The translations under genes and the position numbers were made by a program. Of a stretch of 56,893 nt of DNA, positions 1-9,776 are shown piece by piece. The first letter of the stretch is position 1; each line of letters starts with the position of its first letter. The notes below the pieces were generated by a model. That model did not search any database. It saw nothing but the letters and a program-made list of their open reading frames with translations, and was not told the DNA's origin. The stretch comes from Candidatus Scalindua sp. SCAELEC01 (GTDB taxonomy: Bacteria; Planctomycetota; Brocadiia; Brocadiales; Scalinduaceae): NCBI GenBank assembly GCA_004282745.1, contig SHMT01000032.1, forward strand, positions 1 to 56,893, read 5' to 3'.

Positions 1-40
1 AGCATCATGGCAGAATCATTGATTAAGTAAAGGTAAAATG

Positions 41-379
41 TTACACATTTACAATAAAATAGGATACCACAGTATCTGTATGTCTAAATTCATGCAGAGA
101 GTCTTGTTTTAAGGTTTTCTTCAAATTTCTTTTCATTTGAAAGGCCAAAATTCTGAAGCGCTGATCTAGGGATGGCCTTCGATGGCTTATTTCCGTACAA
201 AAACTATCTATTGTCTTGTAAGGTAATTCGTGGCTTGCTGGTTCAATGATTATGTTTCGGGTTGTTTCGTCCAGTTTTACGTCAACCTGAGCGCCTGCAC
301 TCAATTGAAGCTTTTCGAGAATCTCTTTAGGAATCGAAATACCATAGCTGTTGCCTATAGCACATATTTTACGTAGCAT
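41..379 (-). CDS. SpoVT/AbrB-type antitoxin-like protein, probably decayed at the C-terminus
   Basis: 112 residues. Residues 1-48 read as a swapped-hairpin AbrB/MazE DNA-binding domain, with the motif GNSYGISIPKEILEKL followed by an acidic strand. Such proteins are normally antitoxins that bind their own promoter and a toxin. Antitoxins of this type often end in a short toxin-binding tail containing a YRPAL-like motif. Here RPSL is visible near residue 69, but the following 40 basic residues look unrelated, and a shifted frame right after RPSL reads SALQNFG, so a small indel may have scrambled the tail. The partner toxin would lie to the left on the minus strand, beyond the window edge. The fold is clear; an active toxin-antitoxin role is inference. 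Confidence 0.6.
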   Translation of the reverse strand: MLRKICAIGNSYGISIPKEILEKLQLSAGAQVDVKLDETTRNIIIEPASHELPYKTIDSFCTEISHRRPSLDQRFRILAFQMKRNLKKTLKQDSLHEFRHTDTVVSYFIVNV

Positions 380-640
380 AATTATTTAACTCGGTTACTC
401 ATTGAATGGTGTATGTATCCTCTGTGGTAAAAAATATTCAAATGTTATAACTGTATTATAATCTGCCTTTGCAAATGTCAACAAATATTCAAATTCATAA
501 GAGCGATAAGTAATAGTGTTGGTATTGGTCATGGTACAAGTAAAAAATGAATGACAGGGTAGTAGAGAAGTAAGATGATTGAGGGAGAAAGATGAGCAAA
601 AGAGACAGATAAATACACGTAATAATTAGAGAGAAAAATT

Positions 641-3600
641 TTAGTGTTTTTTTGTGTATTTCGCGGTTAACAGTTTTACCGATGGCATAAATTTCTGCTT
701 TATCTCTTCGGCAATAATATAGACACACGGGATTAAGATTAAGATGAGAGAGGTGGAGAAGATCATTCCCCAGACAAAGGTGTTAGCGAGTGGTGCCCAT
801 AAAGGACTTTTTCCACCAATTCCAATAGCCATCGGCAACATGCCGAGTACGGTGGTAACGGTTGTAAGGAGGATAGGACGAAACCTCGTAAGGGATGCCC
901 TGATAATGGGAAAGTACGGTTTTCTTCCTGTCCCATTTTTTCTTAAATTATTGCTAAAAGAGATAAGGACAATGGAGTCATTCACGATTACGCCTGCCAG
1001 GCCGACGATTCCAATCATGGTGGGAAAGGTAAAATAACTCCCGCTCACAACGAGACCCAGTACTACTCCAATAGTTCCAAAAGGGATTGCAAGCATGACA
1101 ATGATGGGTTGTGTGAACGAGTTGAATTGAGTAGCAAGAATCAGAAAGATTAAAAACAGGGCGAGTGAGAACGACATGGCTACTTCACGTACAGACTTTT
1201 GTGTCTTTTCAAATTCTCCACCAAAATGGACTGATACTTCTGGATATCTGGGGAGTATCTCCTCATTGATTATGGTCTTCATCTCTCTATTGACTTTGGA
1301 AGAGTTCGTTATTTTACTGTCTGCTTCCGAGCTTATGGTTATGGCCCTTTTCTTATTAAAGTGCATGAACTGAAAAGTTGTTGGTTTTATGTAAAGATAG
1401 GCGACTTCCTTTAAAGGTATCCTTTGCCCATCTTTCGTTGCAACATTGAGGTTCAGTATTGAACCAAAGTCTTTCCGATAGTCCTCACGTAACCGTACGT
1501 ATACATCAATTTCTTCGTTCTCTTCGTGATATACCGTAGCCTTTGTTCCTTTAAATGATGTCTGTACAGCGTCTGAAAGTTCCTGTTGTGTTATCCCATA
1601 CCGCTTTGCCTCAATCTGTTTTAATTTAATACGAATTTCTTTCATATTTTTTTTATAATTACTACTTACGTCAAGGGTCCCCCTTATCTCTTCTAATTTC
1701 TCTTTTACTTCAAGAGATACCTGTTCAAGCATGTCCCAGTTGGCCCCCCTTATTCTTATTTCTACCGGTGGTCCCGATGGTGGACCTTCCTTTAATCTCT
1801 GGACTTTAAACTCTTCAATACCATTAATCTCCTTTAGGATATCCCTTGTTGTTGCTACTAACGACTCAATAGAGTTTGATCTTTTCTTTTTCGGTTTCAA
1901 GACAACGTTTATTGTCCCCAAATGTTCGGCCGTAGTCACCATATATTCAACCTCTACAAAACCTGCAATTGAGATAAGTGAATCGATCTCATCATGAATG
2001 CCTATATCAAGATGATTATTAATCTCTTTCAGTTTCTTCTCAGTTGTTTCAAGTTTTGTACCTACCGGTAACCAAACCTTTACATCAAACCTCGGGTATG
2101 CATCATTTGATGGGAACAACTCAACTCCTATCTTGGGAATAGCTAATAAACTGAGCGTTAAGACAAAAATAAAGACTCCGACAACAATATAACGACGTCT
2201 CATACAGAAGATGATGATCTTAAGGTAAACTCTTTTTATACTCTTTAATGACGGCAACCGAAATTTCCATTTCCCTATCTTGATGCTATCTTTGACTACT
2301 CTTTTCCCGGATAACTTTGTAAATTCCATGATATGCGAGGGCATCATAAACAGTACTTCAAAAAGAGATGCAACAAGGGCGAAAATAATGGTTTTTGGGA
2401 TAACGCTTACAAATTTTCCCATAATGCCGCTAATGAGAAATAGTGGTGCAAAAGCAGCTATTGAAGTGAGAACTGCTGAAATCAGCGGCCACTTAACCTC
2501 TGCAACACCTTTTAGAATTGCCTCTTTCTTCGTTATACCCAATTCACAATAACGGTGCACGTTTTCAAGGACAATAATTGCATCATCCACAATCATTCCG
2601 AGAACGAGGACCAGAGCAAAAAGGGAAATACCGTTGATGGAAAGCCCAAATATTTTCATGAAGACAAATGTAATAAAGAAGCAGATAGGAATACCTAAAA
2701 ACGCAAAAATTGCCTGCCGTCTCCCCAGGAACAGTGCAAGCGAGACAAACACCAACACCATACCAATTCCCGCATTATTTTGAAGAACTCTGATTCTATC
2801 TCTTATTTCGAGGGAAGTATCATTGAATAGGGTTATTTCCAGATTTTGAAGACTCTTCTGATTATACCTTTCCGCCACCTCTTTGATGGTATCAATAATC
2901 TTTATTACATTACTGTTTTTCTTTCTTTTTACCTGGAGTATGATTGCCGATTTACCGTTTAGTTTTGTAAGGGTAGCAGCGTCCTCGTGACCAGTTTCTA
3001 CTGAGGCAAAGTCTTCAAGGAGAACGACACCTTCAGATTCCTTGTTAACAAAAACGAGTTTTTTAAACTCTTCTACATCCGTATATTTCCCCATGACCCT
3101 GATACCGATTGTGTGTTCTCCAATATCTATATGTCCACTCGTAACGTTTCTGTTTCTATCATGAATTTCTTGGACTACTTTATGAATCGTAAGGCCATAA
3201 GATTCGAGTTTCCTCGGGTCTACGTTAACGTAAACTCGTCTTTCGCGTTTACCAAGTGTTATGACCTCTGAGATACCTGTAAGATCTTCCAGGTCATCGG
3301 CAAGGTCTTCTGCTTGTTCGAACAATTGATCTGTCGTCAACTTTCCACCCAATGCAATGAGGCAAATAGGGAAAAAAGCGGTGTCAAGGCGTGTTATGAT
3401 GGGTTTTTCTGTGTCGTCTGGGAAATTATCAATTTTGTCTACTTCGTTCCTCAAATCCTGGATTTTGGAATTCATCTCTTTAATCTCATCATCAAATTCT
3501 ATGTCGATTTTTGAAAAATTAGCGGATGACGAAGAGATTATTTTTTTGATTCCCGAGACGCCTTTTATCTCTTTCTCAATTGTTGAGGTGATAAATTTCT

Positions 3601-3778
3601 CTACATCTTCAGGGGCAAGGCTTTTGTGGGTGGTAGTAATGACTACCTGGTTAAAATTCAGATCGGGGTCAAGATATTTTGGCATCGAGTTGTAGCAGTA
3701 GATGCCTGAGACTACAATCAAGATAAAGAGCAGCCTAACGAGGATAGATTTATTGAGACCGAGTTCTGTGATATGCAT
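641..3778 (-). CDS. RND-family efflux transporter permease (AcrB/MdtC-like)
   Basis: 1045 residues, the usual length for a hydrophobe/amphiphile RND pump, an inner-membrane proton antiporter that exports compounds through a periplasmic adaptor and an outer-membrane channel. It has a first membrane helix at about 11-29, a large periplasmic loop with porter domains, a helix bundle at about 335-480, a second periplasmic loop and a C-terminal bundle. Helix 4 keeps the paired aspartates (D398, D399 in GMIVDDAIIVLEN) needed for proton relay. Helix 10 reads GLAGVIVNDSIVLISF and lacks the lysine of AcrB, as in many uncharacterised RND proteins. It follows the adaptor gene by 97 bp on the same strand, so the two form an operon. 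No TolC-type gene is adjacent. The substrate cannot be read from sequence. Confidence 0.93.
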   Translation of the reverse strand: MHITELGLNKSILVRLLFILIVVSGIYCYNSMPKYLDPDLNFNQVVITTTHKSLAPEDVEKFITSTIEKEIKGVSGIKKIISSSSANFSKIDIEFDDEIKEMNSKIQDLRNEVDKIDNFPDDTEKPIITRLDTAFFPICLIALGGKLTTDQLFEQAEDLADDLEDLTGISEVITLGKRERRVYVNVDPRKLESYGLTIHKVVQEIHDRNRNVTSGHIDIGEHTIGIRVMGKYTDVEEFKKLVFVNKESEGVVLLEDFASVETGHEDAATLTKLNGKSAIILQVKRKKNSNVIKIIDTIKEVAERYNQKSLQNLEITLFNDTSLEIRDRIRVLQNNAGIGMVLVFVSLALFLGRRQAIFAFLGIPICFFITFVFMKIFGLSINGISLFALVLVLGMIVDDAIIVLENVHRYCELGITKKEAILKGVAEVKWPLISAVLTSIAAFAPLFLISGIMGKFVSVIPKTIIFALVASLFEVLFMMPSHIMEFTKLSGKRVVKDSIKIGKWKFRLPSLKSIKRVYLKIIIFCMRRRYIVVGVFIFVLTLSLLAIPKIGVELFPSNDAYPRFDVKVWLPVGTKLETTEKKLKEINNHLDIGIHDEIDSLISIAGFVEVEYMVTTAEHLGTINVVLKPKKKRSNSIESLVATTRDILKEINGIEEFKVQRLKEGPPSGPPVEIRIRGANWDMLEQVSLEVKEKLEEIRGTLDVSSNYKKNMKEIRIKLKQIEAKRYGITQQELSDAVQTSFKGTKATVYHEENEEIDVYVRLREDYRKDFGSILNLNVATKDGQRIPLKEVAYLYIKPTTFQFMHFNKKRAITISSEADSKITNSSKVNREMKTIINEEILPRYPEVSVHFGGEFEKTQKSVREVAMSFSLALFLIFLILATQFNSFTQPIIVMLAIPFGTIGVVLGLVVSGSYFTFPTMIGIVGLAGVIVNDSIVLISFSNNLRKNGTGRKPYFPIIRASLTRFRPILLTTVTTVLGMLPMAIGIGGKSPLWAPLANTFVWGMIFSTSLILILIPCVYIIAEEIKQKFMPSVKLLTAKYTKKH

Positions 3779-3841
3779 TAATAATCGAGTGTTTGAGGTT
3801 GAGGAAAATATACCCAGTTATTTTCTTTGCACCCTTAGTTA

Positions 3842-3883
3842 GTGCGTGAACGAAAACCCAGTGTTTGAACGAAAACTACCCAT
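3842..3883 (+). repeat. F1 element, solo end overlapping the adaptor gene's stop codon
   Basis: About 42 bp matching the terminal part of the 146-bp F1 element (GTGCGTGAACGAAAACCC then GTGTTTGAACGAAAAC), preceded by AGTTA like the flanks of the complete copies. The rest of the element is missing. Its inner edge enters the 3' end of the adaptor gene, and the stop codon (CTA on the plus strand, 3876-3878) belongs to the element. Confidence 0.8.
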
Positions 3884-5060
3884 CAACAGATTCATCCGGG
3901 AGTAGTTTTTTTGAAGAGAAGATAATGATCTCGTCTCCCTCTTCAAGACCTTCAAAGAGGAAAATTTCTTTTGCCAGGTAGTTCTTCTGATTGACAGGGA
4001 TGAATTTTACTCTCTTTTTTGACAATGCAAATACTCCAAGCTCATTATCGTTAAATCTCAACCAGTCAGCTCTTATTGGGTACGCTTCGATCGTATTTGT
4101 GGCTAGGTGAATTGTCGACGTCATCCCCGGGTATATGTCTCTCTTCTCATTCGAAATGAAAAGTTCAATGGTGTAAAGATGTGTTTTCGGATCGGCTACC
4201 GGGGAGATAAAACTCACTTTACCTGTTACTTTCTTTCCGATTGCCGGAACCGTAACTTCAATTTCATTGCCCTTTAAAAGGTAGGAGAGTTCCTGTTCAG
4301 AAACGGCAAAGGTGATCTTTACGGGGTCCAAGACTACAATTTCAACAAGTACTTGGCCGAACCTGACAAACTCTCCCTCTTCGACATATTTATTGGAGAC
4401 GATGCCTTCGACTACCGACACAACTCTTGTTTTTCGTAGATTATTCTCTGAAATATCAAGATTCTTCTTCGCAATTAAGATTTCGTTTTCTGCCGATTCA
4501 ATCTCTTCATCCCGAGATCCATCAATTGCAATTTCCAGGTTTTTTTTGGCAATTTTCAGGGCCGTTAAAGCAATCTGATATTTTGTTTCAGCATCATCCC
4601 TCTCTTCTTCGGAAACGTGTCCCTCCGAAAAGAGTTTTGAAATCCGTTTATAGGTATTCTCTTCATGCTTTTTATTCTCTTCTGATTTTTCTACTTGCAG
4701 GCTGAAGACTTTTATTTCGTCGTCTCGATAAGGTTTATCTACCAGTTTTTTCTTTACAAATGCTCTCTTATAACGTGTTTGTGCTGCTTCTACCTCCAAG
4801 AAGGCGGAATGGCGATCAACGTCTGCGAGAAACATCTCTTTCGTAACGTGGTCACCTTTGTCGACATGTAAATTTTCGAGAATACCGTTAATTTCTGAGG
4901 AAACTTTCATAGTCTTCCAGGGAATAACGGTACCAGATTTCTCAATTGTTTTCGTGAGGTGCTGCTTTTTTACTGGGATTGTCTTGATTTTACGCTCTTC
5001 TTCAGCTACGGTGATCTGACCAAAGAGAAATAATACGAGAAAGAAGGTTGCTCTCTTCAT
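3876..5060 (-). CDS. RND efflux periplasmic adaptor subunit (membrane fusion protein, HlyD/AcrA-like)
   Basis: 394 residues with an N-terminal secretion signal (hydrophobic stretch 5-18, then AEEE). It shows the adaptor pattern: a split lipoyl half (about 42-75), a long coiled-coil hairpin (about 75-200), the second lipoyl half (VVEGIVSNKYVEEGEFVR, about 215-232), a beta-barrel and a membrane-proximal domain ending in EGLEEGDEIIIF. It bridges the RND pump to an outer-membrane channel and is the first gene of the pump operon. The last codons and stop lie inside a solo end of the F1 repeat, so the native C-terminus has probably been replaced by element-derived residues. Adaptor role certain; transported substrate unknown. 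Confidence 0.9.
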   Translation of the reverse strand: MKRATFFLVLFLFGQITVAEEERKIKTIPVKKQHLTKTIEKSGTVIPWKTMKVSSEINGILENLHVDKGDHVTKEMFLADVDRHSAFLEVEAAQTRYKRAFVKKKLVDKPYRDDEIKVFSLQVEKSEENKKHEENTYKRISKLFSEGHVSEEERDDAETKYQIALTALKIAKKNLEIAIDGSRDEEIESAENEILIAKKNLDISENNLRKTRVVSVVEGIVSNKYVEEGEFVRFGQVLVEIVVLDPVKITFAVSEQELSYLLKGNEIEVTVPAIGKKVTGKVSFISPVADPKTHLYTIELFISNEKRDIYPGMTSTIHLATNTIEAYPIRADWLRFNDNELGVFALSKKRVKFIPVNQKNYLAKEIFLFEGLEEGDEIIIFSSKKLLPDESVDG

Positions 5061-5324
5061 AGATTTTCTTAGATTACCGATCTACACTACCCGTTCAGTT
5101 GTGAAAGATAGGGTAAAACAGCCCTGTAGAGTCTTAAAAAACAGCTTCTTATGTATTTTTTTGAAATGGTAGAGAAATTGAAACAGAACTCTTGAGGAAG
5201 AGTCTATCATATACAGCAAAGGAGTGCAAGTGGCATATTGTTTTGGCTCATTGAGCGGTGCCACGCGTAAACACGGGAGACTAAGCCGTGCAGGAAGAGT
5301 TGTATAGGATGCACAAACGCGATC

Positions 5325-6779
5325 TTATATCTCCCCGGTTTCCAGCTCTTTTGACCGTAAAATCATCAACTTCTCTATCTGCATGTCATGCATAGTGTAT
5401 GGAATCCCTCCTACCCCCAGACCGGACTGTTTCAATCCGGCAAAAGGCATCCAATCAACGCGAAAAGCCGTATGTTCATTTATCATGATGGCAGAAGCGT
5501 CTAAGCGAGAGTATGTGCGCATTGCCGTATCAATATCGCAGGTAAATACCGCTGCCTGGAATGAGTAAGGTAACGCATTGGCTCTCTCTATGGCATCATC
5601 GATTTCAGAATAGGCATAGACACAGATAACCGGTCCAAATATTTCTCGTTGACTTACTTTCGTGTCTGATGGAGGATTGAGAAGGACTGTGCATTCGTAG
5701 CATGAATCGGAAATCCTCTTCCCTCCCGTAAGTAATGTAGCTCCCGCGTTGGTTGCTTCATGCACCCATTCATCAATACGGTCGACTTCACTATTTCTGA
5801 TTAAGGGACCGACTTCGGTGTCGGGGAGAGTTGGGTCACCTACCTTCAGGTGCTTTACAGAATCTGCCAGTTTGTTTGACAGCTCCTCTACAATGGATTC
5901 ATGGACAAAAACTCTCTGTACTGAGACACACACTTGACCGGCATGATACATTCCGCCTTTCGTCAAAAGCGGTATTGTTTGTTCCACGTTAGCATCAGCG
6001 GCAACAATGACCGGAGCTACCCCGCCATGTTCTAGGGAGCACCGTGTTCCAGGTGATAGTTGAGAGCGAAGCGTCCACCCCACATTAGCGCTACCGATGA
6101 AGGAGAAGAAGGATACCCGTTGATCGGTTACTAATTGAGTGGCGAGGGCCTGATTTTTCGTTAATAAGGTCTGGCACCACTCTCTCGGTAGACCCGCCTC
6201 GTATAAGATGTTGATAAAGCGGAAACACGATAGGGGGGTATCTTTCGATGGCTTAACAATAACGGGACAACCAGTGGCGATTGCAGGTCCCACTTGGTGA
6301 ATAATTAAATTCAAAGGGTGGTTGAAGGCGCTTACGGCGACAACCACTCCGATGGGTTCCTTACGGTTAAATGCCAGTTTTCCCTCTGAGGCGGCATTGA
6401 GATTCATTGGGGTCACTTTTCCTGCGTCAGTCCTGAGTGTTTCGATGCAACACTGAATCCCCTCTATGGCCCTGCTCACTTCAGCCCGAGAATCCATTAG
6501 AGGCTTTCCTCCTTCACGCGCTGCCTCTTTTGCCAACTCTTCTGCACGCGCTGTCATTATTTCTATTGCCTTTCTTAAAATTTCAATCCGTTGTGATGGC
6601 TTTAACCAGGCATCTCGATTACGGTATAGCTTGTGGGCATTATCGATCGCTTTTTCTACCGCAGGTGCGTCTGCCGTGTCAACAGTAGCGATGAGAGCAC
6701 CATCGTAAGGTGCGATCACATTCACTGTGCCATCATGTGTATTTGAACCGGGTATCATCACGGAAAAATGTTGTGTCAT
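5325..6779 (-). CDS. NAD(P)-dependent aldehyde dehydrogenase
   Basis: 484 residues, full length for the aldehyde dehydrogenase superfamily, which oxidises aldehydes to acids through a thiohemiacetal. Visible active-site features are the oxyanion Asn (SAFNHPL, N154), the cofactor-binding lysine region (VKPSKDTPLS, about K176), the general base in SLEHGG (E250) and the nucleophilic cysteine in HAGQVCVSVQR (C284). LEHGG and GQVCVSVQR resemble lactaldehyde, phosphonoacetaldehyde and succinate-semialdehyde type enzymes rather than betaine aldehyde dehydrogenase. The substrate cannot be fixed from context, because the neighbours (efflux operon downstream, MFS gene divergent) give no pathway. An F1 element lies 44 bp upstream of the start. 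Confidence 0.92.
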   Translation of the reverse strand: MTQHFSVMIPGSNTHDGTVNVIAPYDGALIATVDTADAPAVEKAIDNAHKLYRNRDAWLKPSQRIEILRKAIEIMTARAEELAKEAAREGGKPLMDSRAEVSRAIEGIQCCIETLRTDAGKVTPMNLNAASEGKLAFNRKEPIGVVVAVSAFNHPLNLIIHQVGPAIATGCPVIVKPSKDTPLSCFRFINILYEAGLPREWCQTLLTKNQALATQLVTDQRVSFFSFIGSANVGWTLRSQLSPGTRCSLEHGGVAPVIVAADANVEQTIPLLTKGGMYHAGQVCVSVQRVFVHESIVEELSNKLADSVKHLKVGDPTLPDTEVGPLIRNSEVDRIDEWVHEATNAGATLLTGGKRISDSCYECTVLLNPPSDTKVSQREIFGPVICVYAYSEIDDAIERANALPYSFQAAVFTCDIDTAMRTYSRLDASAIMINEHTAFRVDWMPFAGLKQSGLGVGGIPYTMHDMQIEKLMILRSKELETGEI

Positions 6780-6823
6780 AACTCATCCTTTCTGGATTTT
6801 GAAGAGATTGATCTCAGTAGATA

Positions 6824-6969
6824 GTGTTTGAACGAAAACTACCCATCTACGGCGTTGCTGCAACAATTACGTAATCCTCACGTACTTGAGTACGCTCCGG
6901 TTACGTAATTATTTCGCGCCTTGTACCTGGGCAGTTTTGGTTCAAACACTGGGTTTTCGTTCACGCACT
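6824..6969 (+). mobile_element. F1 palindromic mini-element, copy A
   Basis: A 146-bp core between perfect 5-bp duplications AGATA (6819-6823 and 6970-6974). The left end reads GTGTTTGAACGAAAACTACC. The arm starting GTTTGAACCAAAACTGCCCA on the opposite strand pairs with it to form a long imperfect hairpin centred near 6885, and a 19-bp extension (GTGCGTGAACGAAAACCC on the opposite strand) follows the right arm. There is no room for a protein. Consistent with a MITE mobilised by a transposase elsewhere. It sits between the divergent aldehyde dehydrogenase and MFS genes. Confidence 0.85.
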
Positions 6970-7199
6970 AGATAAGAGAAATCAACGGGAGTTTTTGTCT
7001 CAGGAAACGCTAGTATCGTGAAACACTCTTTTTTCTAAGCTGCCTTCTTTTTCACCTAATGAGTTGATAGGTGGCGACACTCTCTTGCCTCTTAAGCGTA
7101 TTACAAACAAATCTTATCTTAATAGGAATAATGGACGAATGCAAAGGTAAATTCTGCGTGATATTTTCGTAGCTATTGCAGGTTGTCGGCTATAAAATT

Positions 7200-8516
7200 A
7201 TGCATATGAAGGAGGTAAAAGAGAGGAATATTCATGCATGGTGCCTATATGATTGGGCGAACTCGGCCTTTGCGACCACGATTATCGCAGGTATTCTGCC
7301 CATATACTTTGCTACGGTAATTGTTCCACCGGATGGATGGACTTTGAAATTATACGGGATGAGTATTGTTACCAATGCTGCAACGATGTGGGCTTTCCTG
7401 GCGGGAATTACCGCACTCTTTGTATTTATTACCATGCCTACCTTGGGTGCTATTGCCGATTATTCCGGAACAAAGAAAAAGTTTTTAATGGTTTTCTGTT
7501 ATGGGGGAAGTTTATTTACGTCACTTTTGTATTTTTGTGGTAGCGGTGATGTCTGGATGACGATGATACTCTTCTTCTTTGCTAACGCCTCTTTTACGAG
7601 TGCAAACATCTTTTACGATGCATTTCTCCCGCAAATTGTCTCTAAAAGTGAAATTGACCTTGTTTCCGGGAAGGGGTATGCGTATGGGTATCTTGGTGGA
7701 GGTCTTCAATTTCTTATCTGTCTCGCATTGATTCTGGGACACGAGAAGATAGGGATAAGTAAGTCATTGGCTGTAAGGCTAGGTTTACTCTTTTCGGGAA
7801 TCTGGTGGGCAGGTTTTGCAACAATTACCTTTTTTGGGTTACGGGAAAGTAAACCTATTCAATCACCCCTCAAAAACCCGTATAAGTTCATGTTGTGGTA
7901 CTATTTTCGTCAAGGGATTTCACATACGTTTACTACCGCCTGCAGTCTTAAAAGATACAGGGACCAGGTTCTGTTTCTTATCGCTTTCATGTTTTACAAT
8001 GACGGTATCTATACCGTTATCAGGATGGCGACAATCTTTGGGAAGGATGAACTGAATCTGAGGGATGAAGTCCTGCTTGGTACACTTTTGCTGGTGCAGT
8101 TTATCGGCATTGGGGGGGCGGTACTGTTCAGCCGTTTTGCACTTTCATTTGGTGCGAAGAGGGTGCTGATTTTTGTGTTATTTCTCTGGACCGGTATTCT
8201 TTGCTATGCGTACTTCATAAATAGTTCTGTCGATTTCTTACTATTAGGGATAGCGGTAGGCCTTGTACTTGGAGGATCACAAGCTATAAGCCGGTCCATG
8301 TACGGGTCTATGATTCCCAAAGAGTCATCTGCAGAGTTTTTTGGTTTTTATTCGGTATTTGAGAAGTTCTCCGCAATATGGGGGCCATTTGTATTTGGGA
8401 TTATTCGTCAAGTGACAGGGAGTTCTCGACTCTCAATTTTGTCCCTCGGTGGCTTCTTTATTACGGGTATTGTGATTCTCTGTTTCGTTCGTGAAAAGAG
8501 AGATAACTCATTGTAA
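7200..8516 (+). CDS. MFS transporter of the UMF1 (Atg22-like) family
   Basis: About 438 residues with roughly 12 predicted membrane helices. The N-terminal signature WCLYDWANSAFATTI is diagnostic of the UMF1 family, related to the yeast vacuolar amino-acid effluxer Atg22, and the conserved ADYSGTKKK loop follows helix 2. Bacterial members are presumed exporters of small metabolites, but no substrate is known. I take ATG 7200 (or ATG 7206, MKEVKERN) as start; an in-frame TTG at 7176 adds eight residues that do not resemble the family. No strong ribosome-binding site is visible. The gene is monocistronic, and its upstream region contains F1 copy A. Confidence 0.88.
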   Translation: MHMKEVKERNIHAWCLYDWANSAFATTIIAGILPIYFATVIVPPDGWTLKLYGMSIVTNAATMWAFLAGITALFVFITMPTLGAIADYSGTKKKFLMVFCYGGSLFTSLLYFCGSGDVWMTMILFFFANASFTSANIFYDAFLPQIVSKSEIDLVSGKGYAYGYLGGGLQFLICLALILGHEKIGISKSLAVRLGLLFSGIWWAGFATITFFGLRESKPIQSPLKNPYKFMLWYYFRQGISHTFTTACSLKRYRDQVLFLIAFMFYNDGIYTVIRMATIFGKDELNLRDEVLLGTLLLVQFIGIGGAVLFSRFALSFGAKRVLIFVLFLWTGILCYAYFINSSVDFLLLGIAVGLVLGGSQAISRSMYGSMIPKESSAEFFGFYSVFEKFSAIWGPFVFGIIRQVTGSSRLSILSLGGFFITGIVILCFVREKRDNSL

Positions 8517-8667
8517 GTAACACTTATTGAGGGTATTCAAGATTGCCTCCTCGACTCTGCACTTCCATCTGACCACTCTTTCCGGTAGGGAATGATGTTG
8601 CACTTTGGGCCCAGTACCGGACGTTCTGATAGGGTCTCGAAGTGTTACAAACATACATTTTCAACCA

Positions 8668-9549
8668 TTAAGTTAATTTTAGATACTCTTTTATATTTGA
8701 TTTCTTATTGATAGTCGGCTTAATCTTCCCTTTTGTCGATGTCAGGACCGTCATAACACCCGGGCCATGGCCTGCAATGACGCAATCTGAATGTACGATA
8801 ATGCCAATTGAGACAGCGCCTGTTTTGTAGATTCTTCCATAGGAGTGGTCTGCATCGGTTATGGCCACAAAGTCTCCAAAACGAAGTGTGCCTAACTCAT
8901 ACTTTTTGACAACCTGCGTATCGAACATCTGTATATCATAGTCCCCCGAGTAGCTATGGTTTGAACCGAGACCAGACCCCATGATTGCTGCTGGTACAAG
9001 ATGCGTTACCGGAAAGCTGAGAACACCCTTCGTCTCTTTCATTGGAATTTTCAATAGGAGGTCAGGAGAGATATTCATGACGAGTATATCCGGGAAATAG
9101 TTTGTGAGTGTCAGGCCGGTCCCGTATGCCTTTATCTGCATCTTATCCCCAATGGTCATCTTTTCCAGTGTTTTTGAAGGAAAATCTATCAAAACGTGTT
9201 CAATTCCTCCATGTTTACCAAATACGGTACCTTTTGCACCTTTTACATCTCCAGATATGACCGTTGCCTCATTTCCTGCGCAGGCGAGTGTGTTAAGACC
9301 GGCATTCGGGGACCAGTTACCAATCGATTTTTCCGTATTTGTTATGCTGACCCCCGGTTCAACATGGTCCGCTGCCCAACCAATAGCAGGGTCACCAACC
9401 CGTATGTTATAGGTTATACCGCCAACGCTTGGCAGGACAAGGGGTTTACCATCGGCGCTTATTACATAAGGATTCCTTGAAAAAGTGGGGCTCGATACCT
9501 GCCCGACTACTGATTGAATTACTAATTTGTTTTTATTTGTCTTGAGCAC
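8668..9549 (-). CDS. DUF4438 domain-containing protein
   Basis: 293 residues, soluble, with no signal peptide. The sequence fits DUF4438: an N-terminal NPYVIS...LPSVGGI segment, the central VGDPAIGWAADHVEPG motif, glycine-rich GNEATVISGDVKGAKG, and a C-terminal HSYGRIYKTGAVSIG and GHGPGV region. A structure from this family exists, but no function is established to my knowledge. It is convergent with the MFS gene and has no operon partner. I assign the family from recalled motifs and cannot give an activity. Confidence 0.75.
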   Translation of the reverse strand: MLKTNKNKLVIQSVVGQVSSPTFSRNPYVISADGKPLVLPSVGGITYNIRVGDPAIGWAADHVEPGVSITNTEKSIGNWSPNAGLNTLACAGNEATVISGDVKGAKGTVFGKHGGIEHVLIDFPSKTLEKMTIGDKMQIKAYGTGLTLTNYFPDILVMNISPDLLLKIPMKETKGVLSFPVTHLVPAAIMGSGLGSNHSYSGDYDIQMFDTQVVKKYELGTLRFGDFVAITDADHSYGRIYKTGAVSIGIIVHSDCVIAGHGPGVMTVLTSTKGKIKPTINKKSNIKEYLKLT

Positions 9550-9776
9550 TTTTCCATTCCTTCAAAATTGATAATGATATAAATAGACCCAACCTGTTGA
9601 TAAATCATTTCTTAATTGACAACAACTTACCATATTTGTTGGATTTGATCAAAGTGAATTCCGTTAATATAGTCTTGACCATTGTTGTTTCTTTCTGTAT
9701 ATTCTCTAAACTGCCTTTGTACCGAGTAGTTACGAATATTTTACTCTAACTTGTTAGTACGCTGGTCCAATACAAA

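Noticed and set aside
5082-5264. 60-codon minus-strand ORF upstream of the efflux operon
   Set aside because: No ribosome-binding site, low-complexity composition, and it occupies the likely promoter region of the operon.
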